Shown here: in pieces, positions 41,406-50,496 of the stretch | How positions within the stretch are numbered: position 1 is the first letter of the stretch | Layout: the number at the start of each line of letters is the position of its first letter | From: Paenibacillus sp. PastM-3 | GTDB taxonomy: Bacteria > Bacillota > Bacilli > Paenibacillales > Paenibacillaceae | Direction of reading: 5' to 3' | Length of the DNA: 64,000 nucleotides | Assembly (NCBI RefSeq): GCF_029893965.1 | Contig: NZ_JARXXP010000026.1 | Location: 1 to 64,000, forward strand | Program-made: the position numbers and the translations under genes | Notes under the pieces: model-generated | Told to the model about the DNA's origin: nothing | Database searches by the model: none | The model's input: only the letters and a program-made list of their open reading frames with translations

Positions 41406-42914
41406 TTAATGCCTTGTATGTTTATGGCGTTTTCTCAAAATTTGCCACGGGGCTCTCCATAACGAGTCGGCCAGTCCGGTCATTTTTACAGGTGCAAGCG
41501 GAGACATATAGGGTACACCGAAGGAACGTAAATTGACCAGATGCACCAATATAACAATCAAACCGATGCCAACCCCGTACAGGCCGAAGGTTGCAGCAAG
41601 CAGCATGAGCGGAAAACGGATAATGCTGATTGCCTGGCTCATTCCCGGATTAGGGATCAGAAAAGATGAGATTCCGGTTATGGATACAACAATGATGATC
41701 GTGGCCGAAATGATGCCGGCCTGCACGGCTGCTTGTCCAATAACAAGTGCGCCTACAATGCTGATTGTCTGGCCCACAGGACGGGGAAGTCGAATCCCGG
41801 CTTCACGTAAGGCTTCAAAAGTAATCTCCATAATTAGCGCCTCCACGATTGCCGGGAAAGGAACAACCTCACGGGCGGCAGCAAGACTCAAGGTTAGGCT
41901 TGTAGGGATCATTTCCTGATGGAACGTTGTAACGGCAATAAAGATAGAAGGCAGCGCCATAGCAAAGAAAGCAAACAGATACCGCAGCCAGCGCAGCATG
42001 GTGGCAAACATAAATTTCATATAATAATCTTCTGCAGACTGAAAGCCGAACCAGAAGGTAACGGGTAAGATTAACACCATTGGCGAGCCGTCGGTGATTA
42101 CGGCTACCTTTCCTTCAATCAATGATCCGGTTGTCATATCCGGACGCTGGGTCGCCTGAATGACGGGAAAGGGCGAGTAGGGATGATCGCTGATTAATTC
42201 TTCGATATAACCGGATTCCAGGATGCTATCCATGTTGATGTCGGCTATACGTTTTTTTACTTCCTCAACCACGCTTTTCTGGGCGATATCTTCAATGTAG
42301 ACGATGGTAACATTAGTGCGGGAAAGGCTGCCGGCACTGAGTTTTTCTGTTTTCAGCCGGGGGGTACGGAGCCGGTGCCGGATCAGGGCAAGATTGATGT
42401 CCATTTTCTCAATGAATCCGTACCTCGGCCCGCGGATAACGGCTTCCGTTGACGGCTCATCCAGAGCGCGGTTCAGCGTATCCTTGATCGAGTAGGAAAA
42501 GGCTTGTGAAGAGCCTTCAATAAACAGGAGGGTCTCCCCGGTGACAATGCGCCCTGCAGCTTCTTTCATAGTCAGAACTACTGAGGGCTGGACAATCGAA
42601 GAGAGGCCCGCTGTAAGCTGTTCATGCAGCCGGGATAGATCGCTGACGGGAGGCTCTGATTCCTGCATAATAGGCTCCAGGAAGCCGTCGTCCCACAGCT
42701 GCTTGTCGATCAGCACATCCAGATAAACTGCTATGGCAGGCATAGAGCCGAAGATCAGCAGCTTGCGCACAACGAGATCGGAGCAATTCTCAAATACTTG
42801 AGTAATGCAATTCCTGTTATCCTCCAGCCTATCAGAAATATTGGAATCTATTTCAGGTTCCAGTGCATTTATTTTTTTGGCAAAAGGGTCTTTTGACCGT
42901 TTGTTTAGTCTCAT
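41406..42914 (-). CDS. Spore germination protein GerA (GerAA/GerKA) family
   Basis: The 502-residue protein has a soluble N-terminal domain (about 1-280, with YFEKMDINLALIR-like RYGFIEKMDINLALIRHRLR) and a C-terminal membrane domain with about five helices (FPAIVEALIMEITFEALREA, GISSFLIPNPGMSQAISI). The A subunit forms the nutrient-gated channel of germinant receptors. The ATG at 42914 has GGAGGTGG seven bases upstream. It is the first gene of the operon; forespore (SigG) control is expected from the family but no clear SigG box was identified. Confidence 0.93.
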   Translation of the reverse strand: MRLNKRSKDPFAKKINALEPEIDSNISDRLEDNRNCITQVFENCSDLVVRKLLIFGSMPAIAVYLDVLIDKQLWDDGFLEPIMQESEPPVSDLSRLHEQLTAGLSSIVQPSVVLTMKEAAGRIVTGETLLFIEGSSQAFSYSIKDTLNRALDEPSTEAVIRGPRYGFIEKMDINLALIRHRLRTPRLKTEKLSAGSLSRTNVTIVYIEDIAQKSVVEEVKKRIADINMDSILESGYIEELISDHPYSPFPVIQATQRPDMTTGSLIEGKVAVITDGSPMVLILPVTFWFGFQSAEDYYMKFMFATMLRWLRYLFAFFAMALPSIFIAVTTFHQEMIPTSLTLSLAAAREVVPFPAIVEALIMEITFEALREAGIRLPRPVGQTISIVGALVIGQAAVQAGIISATIIIVVSITGISSFLIPNPGMSQAISIIRFPLMLLAATFGLYGVGIGLIVILVHLVNLRSFGVPYMSPLAPVKMTGLADSLWRAPWQILRKRHKHTRH

Positions 42915-43115
42915 TAGCCTGCCACCTCCAGATGCCTTAATATTCACCATCTATTCCCTGATTATCCATATGAATCAAAAAAAGGCAATCCAGCGAAGCT
43001 GCATCAGCCTCAAGGGATAGCCTTGTATATCAGGGTATATTTTCCCGGCTGCTGTAGATACTTCAGGCATAGCATACAGATGCTTGAGAAAAGGATGTGA
43101 GGGAGGTTGAAGCTC

Positions 43116-43196
43116 TTGGGAAAGGTTCTGGCTTTTCTGTTTATCATCATCCTGTCAGGGGCAGTGCTCTACTACTCAACCATGCTGGCGGGCTAG
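43116..43196 (+). CDS. Tiny membrane peptide (26 residues) divergent from the ger operon
   Basis: A TTG start at 43116 lies nine bases after GGGAGG and opens a frame GKVLAFLFIIILSGAVLYYS ending TMLAG. It is a single hydrophobic helix. The good ribosome site and helix make it plausible, and single-helix peptides are common beside germination and sporulation genes. Its last three bases overlap the end of the GMC remnant on the other strand. The function is unknown. Confidence 0.45.
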   Translation: MGKVLAFLFIIILSGAVLYYSTMLAG

Positions 43197-43387
43197 CTGA
43201 AATCCTTGCTTACGATCTTTTCGGCTGTCCGTGTAGCCAGCGCCTGGGTTGTTAATGTCGGGTTGGGGCCGCCGATTCCGTTATAGTGCACACTGTTATC
43301 CGCAATGAATAAGCGCTTCACCTGATAGGGCTCGCAGCTCATATCGGTGACGTAACCCATCCGCATTGTACTTTCCAGATGCAGCAT
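43193..43387 (-). pseudogene. C-terminal stub of a GMC oxidoreductase gene
   Basis: The frame contains STMRMGYVTDM, then VKRLFIADNSVHYNGIGGPN and PTLTTQALATRTAEKIV, which is the conserved C-terminus of GMC flavoproteins such as the large subunit of gluconate 2-dehydrogenase (the HxxGTMRMG and NPTLTTQA motifs). The other 450 or more residues are missing, and the sequence upstream is unrelated, so this is a fragment. Confidence 0.8.
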
Positions 43388-43423
43388 GAAACTAAAAGGG
43401 GTAAAAAAGCTCTTCCTTCGGTC

Positions 43424-45031
43424 CTATTCCCCGGACTGCTGCATATACTCCCGCGGCGACATGCCGGTTACCTTCTTGAACACCTTGCTGAAATAGAAGG
43501 CACTCTCATAACCGAGCTTCTGCGAGATTTCATAGATCCGTCCTTCACCGCGCAGCATCATTTCTTTGGCAGCCGTTATTTTGGTCTCGGTGATATATTC
43601 GACATAATTGACCTTCGCGGTCTTGGAGAACAGGTGGCTCAGGTAGTTAGGGCTGAAGTTGAAGACATCGGCTACCTGGTTGAGCGAGAGCTTGGAGCCA
43701 AGATTCCGTTTGATATACTCCTGGACATTCTTGACAATCTGCTCCTTATAGCTCTGCCTGCGGGTGGACAGCATTTCCGAGACACCGTCGCGGAAGCAGA
43801 CCAGCCAGCCGGCAATCTCTTCAATGGTATGCATCTGGTAGATTGCGCGGTAGCCCTCCGGCTCATGGCTGAATATATGCTCAACAATCTCTTCACCGTC
43901 CGCCAGCAGCGAGGTAGCCATGTAGAGAATATTGCAGGCCGCATCGGTGGCGGGAACAAGCAGGTCGGACCGGCCGTCGAAGATTTCAATCATTCTGGAG
44001 ATGATGGTGTACAGCGCCTGGGTATCCATCTCCTCAAAGGCCCGGCGGATCTCGGAGCGCGACTCCGAGAAATCAAACAGCGGAAAGTCCTGCTCCGGCG
44101 GCTTGCCCTCGGAGTAGAAGACGAAGGACTGGGCTTTCACTGCAGCCGGCAGCGCCTTGCGCGCGGCAAGATAGCTCTCCCGCAGCTGATACGGGTCCTC
44201 CACGGCGAAGCCGATCGCCCCGATAATCGTCACATTGAAATAGTTGTGAAGGACGGAGGCCATATCGGCCAGCAGCTTCTGCGTATCCGGCATCCACAGC
44301 TGCGGATCGGTTCCGCAGACAGGAAGGGTTACGGCAAAGTTGCGCAGGTCAAGGCTCGTTACATGGCAGGGCCGGATGGACGTAAGCGTATCCTTGGCCA
44401 TCTGCACCGTGCTTGAGCAGAGGGCGACCAGCTTATCCCCGCGCGGCGGGACGGTGTCCGGGCCGAGAATCCGGCAGGTGCAGACCACATAGGCGGAGCC
44501 GCTGAGGTCGAGATCGAGGTCCTCTTGCTGCAGCAGGTACTGGTTCTTGTTCTCGAACAGATTGTTGAACAGCCGGACGAAAAATTTATCCCGCTCGGCC
44601 TGCAGGTTGCCGCGGTGCACCAGCTTGGGATAGCTCTCGATCGTCTGATATTCCCCGAGCAGGGTGATCGCCCGCTGGATGGAGGCAGCCAGCGTCTCGG
44701 GGGTCAGCTCCAGCTTCACCAGATAATCGGCAGCCTGCACTTCAATGGCGCTGCGCGCATACTCGAACTCCTCGTAGCTGGTCAGGATGATGAACAGGGG
44801 GACGCGGCCGTATTTTTTGCGTACGGAATCAGCGACCTGCAGACCGGTTTTGATCGGCATTTTGATATCGCTGATGACAATATCCGGGCGCAGGCTGTCG
44901 ATCATTTCCTCCTCCTGGGCCCCGTTATGGGCAATGCCAACAATCTCTATGTTATACTGCTCCCATTTCAGCATGGATTGCAGGCCGATGCAGACAAGTA
45001 CCTCATCATCGGCAATCAGCAGCTTGATCAA
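43424..45031 (-). CDS. Response regulator with AraC-type DNA-binding domain (YesN-like)
   Basis: The protein of about 535 residues has an N-terminal receiver domain (IADDE acidic pocket, phosphoacceptor aspartate in ISDIKMP at about residue 55, LTSYEEFEYARSAI), a middle linker domain, and a C-terminal AraC domain (about 430-535, LNQVADVFNFSPNYLSHLFS, SAFYFSKVFKKVTGMSPREY). The TTG at 45031 is preferred because AAGGAA lies nine bases upstream; GTG 45040 abuts it. It is directly downstream of its kinase and probably activates the sugar ABC operon at 47149. Confidence 0.9.
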   Translation of the reverse strand: MIKLLIADDEVLVCIGLQSMLKWEQYNIEIVGIAHNGAQEEEMIDSLRPDIVISDIKMPIKTGLQVADSVRKKYGRVPLFIILTSYEEFEYARSAIEVQAADYLVKLELTPETLAASIQRAITLLGEYQTIESYPKLVHRGNLQAERDKFFVRLFNNLFENKNQYLLQQEDLDLDLSGSAYVVCTCRILGPDTVPPRGDKLVALCSSTVQMAKDTLTSIRPCHVTSLDLRNFAVTLPVCGTDPQLWMPDTQKLLADMASVLHNYFNVTIIGAIGFAVEDPYQLRESYLAARKALPAAVKAQSFVFYSEGKPPEQDFPLFDFSESRSEIRRAFEEMDTQALYTIISRMIEIFDGRSDLLVPATDAACNILYMATSLLADGEEIVEHIFSHEPEGYRAIYQMHTIEEIAGWLVCFRDGVSEMLSTRRQSYKEQIVKNVQEYIKRNLGSKLSLNQVADVFNFSPNYLSHLFSKTAKVNYVEYITETKITAAKEMMLRGEGRIYEISQKLGYESAFYFSKVFKKVTGMSPREYMQQSGE

Positions 45032-45063
45032 GCGTATCACTTCCTTGCTTTTAGTAGTGCAGA

Positions 45064-46791
45064 CTATTCCTTCAGCTGGAACGGGATAAGAAGCTTCATC
45101 TGCGTATATTGTCCCGGCTTGCTCTCAATCGACAGCCCGTAAGGCTCCCCGAACGCCAGCTGCAGCCGCTCATTGACGCTGCGCAGCCCGACGTTCTCGA
45201 ACAGCCCCTTGGACCCTTCCTCCGGCTTGGACAGGATATGCGTAATCTGCTCCTCCTCCATACCGATCCCGTTATCCTCGACTGTAATCAGAATGTCGCC
45301 GAAGCCGCTTTTGGCCACGGTAATCAGGATGTCGCCTCTGCCCTTGGGCTCAATGCCGTGAAAAATCGCGTTCTCCACCAGCGGCTGCAGGGTAAAGCGC
45401 GGAATCAGCCCGCCCAGCAGCTCCTCGTCCGCGATGCTTTGCACCATCGTTACAGTGCTTCCGTAGCGGTATTTCTGGATCAGAAAATAATCCTCCAGCA
45501 GGTTCAGCTCGTCGCGCAGCGGCAGCAGACGGCGGTTGTCTTTGGCAATGCTGCGCAGCAGCCTCGACAGGGAGGTCGTCATTTCCGCAATGCCGGTAGC
45601 GTTCTGGATCGTAGCCATCCATTTAATCGAATTCAGTGTGTTATAGAGAAAATGGGGGTTGATCTGGTTCTGCAGCATCCGGTACTCCAGCTCCTGCTTC
45701 TGCTTCTCATCGGCCAGCCTGCTGTCCATCAGGGCAATAATATCCTGGGACAGGCGGTTGATCCCCCTGCCGACATCCCCAAGCTCGCTGTTCCACTCAA
45801 TGTTGCGGTCAAGCAGGAAGTTGCCCTGGGCGATTTTGTCGATCCGCTTCTTCAGCTTCTCGACAGGCAGGCTGATCGTCCGGGTCAGATACAGGGTAAT
45901 GATGCCGCTGAGCAGCAGGACGAGCAGGCAGACACCGAACATAATCGGTATCCATATATTTGCCTTGGGCGCGAACTGGTTGCCGGCGATGGTCTGGGTC
46001 AGCTCAACTCCGCTTCTGACCACGTAGGAGACGGCCAGTGTCTGCTCCTCACCCTCAAGGCTGATTTCAGACAGCTTGGTCATCGGGCCGACAGGCTCAT
46101 CCTCGGTGTAAGCGACCGGCTCATAGGGCGTTGTAATCTGCTGTATTTTGTCACCGATAATCTCATAATGATTCGTGCCGAGCGTCAGCAGCAGACGCGA
46201 ATCCTCCGGCAGGGTGTAGCCCTTCAGCTTGTCGGTAATGACCGAGGTGTTGACCAGCAGATAGACGGTCCCGATCCGGGAGGCATGATCCCCGTAAATC
46301 GGCAGAATAAACGGAATGCCATAGGCAGTGGAGAGCGGGTCCTTGATCACCTGGTCAAATTCCTCTGTAGTCTCGTTGTTCAGTCCGGTAATCTGGCCGA
46401 TATTGTGAATGGTAAGCGGAGTGGATATACTGACTGAATTGTCGAGCTGCAGGAATTTCCCCTTATTGTCGGTGACGATCAGCCGGCGGACATAATTGTA
46501 GGAGCGGTTAATCTGAAAATCCTCCTGCATCGAGCTGAAGACATCCAGCGCATCCCTGGCCTTGGCATCGGGTGATTCGAAGTAGTCCGCCAGCAGCGTA
46601 TTGGTAGTAGAATTAGTACTGCTCGTCATGGCCAGAACGGACAGGTTAAGCAGGTCTTGTTCTATAATATGGGAGACAAGCTGCAGATTGAACTCGGTTG
46701 CCTGGATTGTCGTTTTGCGCTGATAATAGGAAATGAGCTCGTAGCTGAAAAAGGACAGCAGGGTGGCGATCAGCAGCGCAAATACAATCAT
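45064..46791 (-). CDS. Sensor histidine kinase (YesM/LytS type)
   Basis: The 575-residue protein (from the first ATG) has a transmembrane helix at the very N-terminus, an extracellular sensor domain (about 30-280), a second helix (FGVCLLVLLLSGIITLYLT), a HAMP linker, the His_kinase motif NPHFLYN (phospho-acceptor H380) and an HATPase domain with VENAIFHGIEPKG and DNGIGM. The open frame and a basic stretch (IRRSTIKSR) extend at least 13 codons upstream, and AAAGGGGAG at about 46841-46848 points to a start near 46830-46833 where only ATA or ACG are available. It senses an extracellular sugar-related signal for the paired regulator. Confidence 0.9.
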   Translation of the reverse strand: MIVFALLIATLLSFFSYELISYYQRKTTIQATEFNLQLVSHIIEQDLLNLSVLAMTSSTNSTTNTLLADYFESPDAKARDALDVFSSMQEDFQINRSYNYVRRLIVTDNKGKFLQLDNSVSISTPLTIHNIGQITGLNNETTEEFDQVIKDPLSTAYGIPFILPIYGDHASRIGTVYLLVNTSVITDKLKGYTLPEDSRLLLTLGTNHYEIIGDKIQQITTPYEPVAYTEDEPVGPMTKLSEISLEGEEQTLAVSYVVRSGVELTQTIAGNQFAPKANIWIPIMFGVCLLVLLLSGIITLYLTRTISLPVEKLKKRIDKIAQGNFLLDRNIEWNSELGDVGRGINRLSQDIIALMDSRLADEKQKQELEYRMLQNQINPHFLYNTLNSIKWMATIQNATGIAEMTTSLSRLLRSIAKDNRRLLPLRDELNLLEDYFLIQKYRYGSTVTMVQSIADEELLGGLIPRFTLQPLVENAIFHGIEPKGRGDILITVAKSGFGDILITVEDNGIGMEEEQITHILSKPEEGSKGLFENVGLRSVNERLQLAFGEPYGLSIESKPGQYTQMKLLIPFQLKE

Positions 46792-46830
46792 GATCAGGAT
46801 GATGCGGCTTTTAATAGTAGATCTTCTTAT

Positions 46831-47148
46831 CGTGGTGATTCTCCCCTTTGGTACACAAGAAATGTAATGAAGCGTTTACAAGATTGCCGGATGCTGCTGC
46901 AAAAAGCGTTATAACCACCATAGCATATTCCGGTATTGCAAAATAGAGGGGGAGGCAGGAAGCCGAAATTTTACAGGTTTTGAATAGAAAATTACATGTC
47001 ATGGACAATGAAAGCGCAAACAGGACATAAAAGTGAATGATCTGCGCAGGAAAATACATCCCATCTCCCGCTATAACCCGGTAGAATGTGAAATAGCTTC
47101 AGAAGATGATGACTGGTCAACAATACAAGAAGAAAAGGGGATAATTCA
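46831..47148. promoter_or_regulatory. Divergent control region with a CcpA cre box
   Basis: The spacer between the kinase and the sugar-binding protein gene contains ATGAAAGCGCAAACA at 47008-47022, which fits the cre consensus WTGNAANCGNWNNCW at every position. A near match, ATGAAGCGTTTACA at about 46867, is one base short. AAGGGG is the ribosome site of the + strand gene. Catabolite repression of the ABC operon is therefore likely. Confidence 0.7.
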
Positions 47149-48498
47149 ATGAATTACAAAAGATTGTATGGCATGACCTTCACTGCAGTGCTCTCCATGG
47201 GCCTCTTGGCGGGCTGCTCCGGCAACAACAATAACGCCCAGAACAATGCCGCTGCAACAAATGCTCCTGCTGCCGGCACTAATGCAAGCGCTTCCTCCGA
47301 ACCGGGCCAAGAGCCTGTTACGTTAAAATGGGCGCTGTGGGACTGGGAAGCAACCGCTTACTATAAACCGCTGATCGAGGCTTACCAGAAAGAGCATCCG
47401 AACGTGACCATCGAGTATGTTGACCTTGGTTCCACCGACTATATGACCATGCTGAGCACACAGCTGTCCGGCGGTGCCGATCTCGATATCCTGACCATCA
47501 AGGATATTCCGGGCTACTCCAACCTGGTGAAGCAGAACCATCTGGAGCCGTTAAAAGGATTCATGAGCTCTAACAGCATTGATCCTGCGCTGTATGGCGG
47601 TACGGTAGAGCAGATTGAAGTGAACGATGAGGTTTATGCACTTCCTTTCCGCAGTGACTTCTGGATCGTGTACTACAACAAAGACCTGTTCGACAAAGCA
47701 GGGGTTGAATATCCGAGCAATGACATGACCTTCGAGCAATACGATGAGCTGGCCAGAAAAATGACCTCCGGCAGCGGTGCAGAAAAGGTATACGGTGCGC
47801 ATTACCATACCTGGCGCAGTGCGGTTCAGCTGTTCGGCATCCTGGACGGCAAGAACACTGTGGTAGACGGAAACTATGACTTCCTGAAGCCTACCTATGA
47901 GCGCATTCTGAAAGAGCAGGAAGATGGCATCGTGATGGATTATGCAACACTGAAGACTTCCAGCACGCACTATTCCGGCGTATTCTACAACAACTCCGTT
48001 GCCATGATGAACATGGGCAGCTGGTTTATCGCCACCCAGATTGAAAAGGTGAAGAGCGGCGAGTCCCAGGCTACCAATTGGGGTATCGTGAAGTACCCGC
48101 ATCCGGACGGCGTTGAAGCAGGAACTACACTGGGAACGATTACTTCACTGGCTGTTAACCAGAAGTCCGAGCACAAGGAAGCTGCCCTTGATTTCATGAA
48201 ATTCGTGACCGGTGAAGAAGGCGCTTCTGTCATTGCTTCCACGGGTACCATTCCGGCGATCAAAAACGATGAGGTTATCAGCTCGATCACTTCCATCGAC
48301 GGCTTCCCATCTGACGAGAACAGCAAAGCAGCCCTGACTACTGTGCAGACTTACCTGGAAATGCCGATGCATGAAAAGAGTGCCGACATCGAGGTAATTC
48401 TGAATGAAGCGCATGACAACATCATGACCAAAAATGCGACGATTGACGAAGGCCTGAAGGACATGAACACCCGTGTGCAGGCGCTTTTGAACAACTAA
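47149..48498 (+). CDS. Sugar-binding lipoprotein of an ABC transporter (SBP family 1)
   Basis: The 449-residue protein has lipobox LLAGC (Cys23) with an Asn/Ala linker, then the family 1 fold: KWALWDWEATAYYKPLIEAY, LSTQLSGGADLDILTIKD, and ALPFRSDFWIVYYNKDLFDK as in MalE/UgpB-like binders. It captures an oligosaccharide or glycan fragment for the two permeases downstream. It is likely regulated by the divergent YesM/YesN-type pair and by CcpA. A strong hairpin follows the stop. Confidence 0.93.
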   Translation: MNYKRLYGMTFTAVLSMGLLAGCSGNNNNAQNNAAATNAPAAGTNASASSEPGQEPVTLKWALWDWEATAYYKPLIEAYQKEHPNVTIEYVDLGSTDYMTMLSTQLSGGADLDILTIKDIPGYSNLVKQNHLEPLKGFMSSNSIDPALYGGTVEQIEVNDEVYALPFRSDFWIVYYNKDLFDKAGVEYPSNDMTFEQYDELARKMTSGSGAEKVYGAHYHTWRSAVQLFGILDGKNTVVDGNYDFLKPTYERILKEQEDGIVMDYATLKTSSTHYSGVFYNNSVAMMNMGSWFIATQIEKVKSGESQATNWGIVKYPHPDGVEAGTTLGTITSLAVNQKSEHKEAALDFMKFVTGEEGASVIASTGTIPAIKNDEVISSITSIDGFPSDENSKAALTTVQTYLEMPMHEKSADIEVILNEAHDNIMTKNATIDEGLKDMNTRVQALLNN

Positions 48499-48513
48499 GC
48501 AGTGATTCTCAGG

Positions 48514-48532
48514 GGGCGGGCCATGCCCGCCC
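48514..48532 (+). terminator. Strong intra-operon hairpin after the binding-protein gene
   Basis: GGGCGGGC pairs with GCCCGCCC around CAT, with only TTTG after. As at 15733-15762, it sits between a binding-protein gene and downstream genes and likely tunes their relative expression. Confidence 0.6.
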
Positions 48533-48567
48533 TTTGCATAGAAGGTAGAAGGTTTGGAGGAGAACGA

Positions 48568-49503
48568 ATGCAAAATGAAACCGTACTTAGACCAAAAAAA
48601 GCCCCAAAAAGCATACTGTCCAAGGGAGTCCGGGATCATCTGGTAGCATACAGCTTTATCGCACCGAATTTTATCGGCTTCGCCATCTTTACGCTTGTCC
48701 CTATGTTCTTTGCCTTTGTCCTGGCGTTTGTGAAATGGGACGGAGCCAATCCGATGGAATTCATTGGCCTTGATAACTTTACCCGGCTGATCAAGGATAC
48801 CACCTTCCATAAAGCGCTGTGGAATACCATTGTCTATACAATCGGCGTTGTGCCGTTTACGATGGCCGTTGCCCTTGCGCTGGCAATTCTGCTAAACCAG
48901 AAGATTATTGCCCGTAACTTTATGCGGACCGTCTTCTTCTTCCCTTATGTCGCATCGCTTGTAGCGGTGGCGGCGGTATGGAACTTTATTTTCAGCCCGA
49001 CTATGGGCCCTGTCAACAACATCCTGCATCTGATCTCCGGCGTACCGATTGAGGATCTTCCCCGCTGGGCGGCGGATAAAGAGTGGGCGATGTTCACGGT
49101 CATTTTGTTTACGGTCTGGAAAAACATGGGCTACTACATGGTCATTTACCTCGCAGGCCTCCAGGGGATCAACCCGGAATTATATGAAGCTGCTGAGCTC
49201 GACGGCGCAGGCGCCTGGAGAAGGTTCCGCAATGTGACCGTTCCGCAGCTGGCACCAACGACGTTCTTTGTTCTGATGATTCTCGTCATTAATTCGTTTA
49301 AGGTCTACGATATCTTCATCAACCTGTTTGCCGGTGCCGACAATCAGCTGAACGACTCAACAAGAGTAATGGTCTATCAAATCTACAACACGGCGTTCCG
49401 TTCACTTGATTACGGCTATGCCAGCGCCATGGCGATTGTGCTGTTCCTGCTGGTGCTTGGTATTACGATCGTCCAGTTCCGCGGCGAGAAGAAGTACGGA
49501 TAA
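48568..49503 (+). CDS. Sugar ABC transporter permease (UgpA/LacF type)
   Basis: The 311-residue permease has six helices and the EAA loop EAAELDGAGAWRRFRNVTVP. The ATG at 48568 follows GGAGGAGAACG with correct spacing; a longer open frame upstream covers the hairpin and is not used. It pairs with the next gene. As in the first sugar cluster no ATPase is present, so a shared MsmX-type ATPase is implied. Confidence 0.92.
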   Translation: MQNETVLRPKKAPKSILSKGVRDHLVAYSFIAPNFIGFAIFTLVPMFFAFVLAFVKWDGANPMEFIGLDNFTRLIKDTTFHKALWNTIVYTIGVVPFTMAVALALAILLNQKIIARNFMRTVFFFPYVASLVAVAAVWNFIFSPTMGPVNNILHLISGVPIEDLPRWAADKEWAMFTVILFTVWKNMGYYMVIYLAGLQGINPELYEAAELDGAGAWRRFRNVTVPQLAPTTFFVLMILVINSFKVYDIFINLFAGADNQLNDSTRVMVYQIYNTAFRSLDYGYASAMAIVLFLLVLGITIVQFRGEKKYG

Positions 49504-49521
49504 TAGGGGGATATGAATGAT

Positions 49522-50361
49522 ATGGTAGGTTCAAATAAAATCTTCAGAGTCAGCTTGAAAGTGTTAGTGTACGCTTTGCTCGCTGCAGCAGTCTTCTGTA
49601 TGCTGATTCCTTATGTATGGATGCTGTCCTCATCACTCAAGATGAACAAGGATGTCTTTTCCTTCCCGATGCAGTGGATTACCGATGTGCCGCGCTGGCA
49701 AAATTTCGTGGACATCTGGACCCGGATTCCGCTCGGAAAGTTCATTTACAACACGGCGAAGCTGTCCGTAGTTGTTACGATTCTGCAGCTGCTGACCTCA
49801 AGCTTTGCAGCCTATGCATTCTCCAAGCTGCAGTTCAAGGGGAAAAATATCCTGTTCCTCGGCTACATCGCTACAATCGCTATTCCTTGGCAGGCTTATA
49901 TGGTGCCGCAGTTTATCATGATGCGTTCGCTCGGGTTGAACAATACCCACTTGGCGATTATCCTGCTGCAGGCGTTCTCGGCATTCGGGGTGTTCCTGAT
50001 GCGCCAGTTCTATCAGGGTGTGCCGGATGAATTATGTGAAGCAGCGCGGATCGACGGCCTCAGCGAATACGGAATCTGGGCGAGAATTATGCTCCCGCTG
50101 TCCAAGCCGGCCCTGTCGACACTGACGATCTTCACCTTCGTCAACACCTGGAATGACTTCCTCGGGCCGATGATTTACCTGACCAAAACCGAGCTGAAGA
50201 CGATTCAGATTGGACTTCGCATGTTCATATCCCAGTATTCCGCTGAGTACGGGCTGATTATGGCCGCCAGCGTAGTGTCGATCATTCCGGTTGTTATTGT
50301 CTTCCTTGCACTGCAGAAGTATTTCGTTCAGGGCGTTGCGGCATCGGGGATTAAGGGTTAG
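49522..50361 (+). CDS. Sugar ABC transporter permease (UgpE/MalG type)
   Basis: The 279-residue permease has six helices, the loop EAARIDGLSEYGIWARIMLP and the C-terminal KYFVQGVAASGIKG typical of MalG-like proteins. AGGGGG ends two bases before the ATG at 49513 and 11 before the ATG at 49522, so the latter is preferred. It completes the importer. Confidence 0.92.
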   Translation: MVGSNKIFRVSLKVLVYALLAAAVFCMLIPYVWMLSSSLKMNKDVFSFPMQWITDVPRWQNFVDIWTRIPLGKFIYNTAKLSVVVTILQLLTSSFAAYAFSKLQFKGKNILFLGYIATIAIPWQAYMVPQFIMMRSLGLNNTHLAIILLQAFSAFGVFLMRQFYQGVPDELCEAARIDGLSEYGIWARIMLPLSKPALSTLTIFTFVNTWNDFLGPMIYLTKTELKTIQIGLRMFISQYSAEYGLIMAASVVSIIPVVIVFLALQKYFVQGVAASGIKG

Positions 50362-50386
50362 AGAGAACACCGTTTTAGCAGTTAAG

Positions 50387-50425
50387 CCTGGCAATTGCCT
50401 TACCCGCAAGCTGCCAGGTTTTAAT
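50387..50425 (+). terminator. Terminator of the sugar ABC operon
   Basis: CCTGGCA (50387-50393) pairs with TGCCAGG (50412-50418), followed by TTTTAATTTT. A near-cre sequence with one mismatch, ATGTATACGCTTTCT, follows at 50436-50450 ahead of the next gene. Confidence 0.75.
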
Positions 50426-50496
50426 TTTAAATTTAATGTATACGCTTTCTTTTGGTTTTGGTTTGCCCACTTTACATTTTGAAGGAGGACAAGTGA

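Noticed and set aside
43379..44416. Long + strand open frame opposite the response regulator
   Set aside because: It is the mirror of a well-supported receiver-AraC gene in GC-rich DNA and has no recognisable domain.
45109..46437. 442-residue + strand open frame opposite the histidine kinase
   Set aside because: It is an antisense shadow of a gene with clear HAMP, His and ATPase motifs; its Gln/Leu/Arg-rich composition is typical of such shadows.
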